DNA from: Bacteroides faecalis
Lineage (GTDB): Bacteria; Bacteroidota; Bacteroidia; Bacteroidales; Bacteroidaceae
Reading direction: 5' to 3'
DNA: 64,000 nt
Assembly: GCF_003865075.1 (NCBI RefSeq)
Contig: NZ_BHWB01000001.1
Location: 434,001-498,000, forward strand
Below are positions 63,403 to 64,000 of the stretch, piece after piece. How positions within the stretch are numbered: position 1 is the stretch's first letter; every line of letters begins with the position of its first letter. Below the pieces are notes generated by a model, which saw nothing but the letters and a program-made list of their open reading frames with translations, made no database searches and was not told where the DNA came from. The position numbers were made by a program, and so were the translations under genes.

Positions 63403-64000
63403 TCAATTTGCTCCTAACTCCGATTTGAAACGGAGAAGTTTATACAAAGGTGGGGTTTGACTGTTATAAGAATAATGGTCGAAGTAATCTTCAACTGTGC
63501 CTTCTGTAATTTGACACATTACTTTGTTTCCTTTCATTCCGTCACCATGAATCTTATAAGTAATGCCATTAGCAGTGTAAATTCTGCCAAGTCGTTTTAT
63601 GAAATCGGATTTAGCAATGTAGCATTGAATTTGAACTTCATTTCTAAATTCTTCTTCTATCTCTGCCAGTACATTTGGACTAAAACGCAGTTTCTCACCT
63701 TGCTGGAGATTGTATGCTTTCAATTCCTTCTCAATCTTGCTTTTAGAATACTTAGCTGCTTCAATCGGTGCTTTACCAATCTTCGAGTAAGCCTCAATGA
63801 TGAAGGATTGTTCGCTGTTCATTCTTTCCAACTCACGTACTTCCGCATCGAAATCAAAATCGGGATTGTTTTGCTTGTCGCGTTCCAGTCGCTCCAACTG
63901 GTTTACAAGGTACTTCCATACATCCTTAGTTGAAAGTTTCTTCAATGACAGATTGTCATCCTCTCCAACTCCATGACTGTTATCTATTACTTGTAATCTG
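63403..64000 (-). CDS. Hypothetical protein, 5' end beyond window
   Basis: The reverse frame is open to the right edge (… RLQVIDNSHGVGEDDNLSLKK, then LSTKDVWKYLVNQLERLERD), so the TTG-initiated start at 63945 is not real and the true start lies outside. The C-terminal ~200 residues are visible, with a charged helical stretch (NPDFDFDAEVRELERMNSEQ) and a beta-rich end (FIKRLGRIYTANGITYKIHG, QITEGTVEDYFDHY). I do not recognise the family. It probably belongs to the same mobile element as the RadC-like and kinase-like genes. Confidence 0.6.
   Translation of the reverse strand, partial: RLQVIDNSHGVGEDDNLSLKKLSTKDVWKYLVNQLERLERDKQNNPDFDFDAEVRELERMNSEQSFIIEAYSKIGKAPIEAAKYSKSKIEKELKAYNLQQGEKLRFSPNVLAEIEEEFRNEVQIQCYIAKSDFIKRLGRIYTANGITYKIHGDGMKGNKVMCQITEGTVEDYFDHYSYNSQTPPLYKLLRFKSELGAN

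Overview
The window looks like chromosomal DNA of a gut Bacteroides (B. ovatus / B. thetaiotaomicron type; species not determinable here). The reasons are SusC/SusD-type genes, many secreted or lipoprotein glycoside hydrolases, Bacteroides -7 promoter boxes (TAnnTTTG) with few Shine-Dalgarno sites, CSDDDD-type lipoprotein export signals, fimbrillin genes and an IS1380-family IS.

Layout. 1-2.7 kb: the 3' part of a GH2 beta-galactosidase. 2.8-17.6 kb: two identical 1593-bp IS1380-family copies in opposite orientation bracket 11.6 kb. That segment holds the fumarate reductase/succinate dehydrogenase operon frdCAB, a decayed S24 repressor gene, an AraC regulator, a three-gene fimbrillin operon and a Gfo/Idh/MocA oxidoreductase. 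The flanking 5-bp duplications are swapped between the copies, and an araC gene is split between the outer side of one copy and the inner side of the other. The segment has therefore been inverted by recombination between the IS copies, or has been mis-oriented in assembly. 18-24.5 kb: GH30, an HU-like protein, an ISAs1 remnant, a phased palindrome array, a sugar isomerase-like protein, AraC and a lipoprotein. 24.8-30 kb: housekeeping genes (S41 protease, coaD, type II topoisomerase B subunit, GNAT).

30.1-52.4 kb is a large beta-mannan/galactomannan utilisation locus. One leftward operon encodes SusC, SusD, a surface glycan-binding protein, GH130, GH26, GH97, a GH28-like protein and GH5; an AraC gene follows. 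To the right are a second GH28-like gene, a mannobiose 2-epimerase with its GPH symporter, and an Fn3-GH28-GH26 fusion. The logic is: surface GH26/GH5 cut the mannan, SusCD imports oligosaccharides, GH97 removes galactose, the symporter moves mannobiose inward, the epimerase makes mannosyl-glucose, and GH130 phosphorolyses it to mannose-1-phosphate and glucose. The three GH28-like proteins are unexplained by this scheme. They keep the catalytic aspartates but lack the lysine used for uronate recognition.

52.7-57.6 kb: a Na+/Ca2+ exchanger and an MscS channel (each with a one-base frameshift in a homopolymer), a methyltransferase and a VanX-type dipeptidase. From a degenerate tRNA-Met-like gene at 57.7 kb to the right edge the DNA is accessory and probably a mobile element: small serine recombinase, RadC-like protein, three paralogous surface lipoproteins behind a long structured leader, tiny membrane proteins, and a frameshifted gene resembling polyvalent-protein kinase domains.
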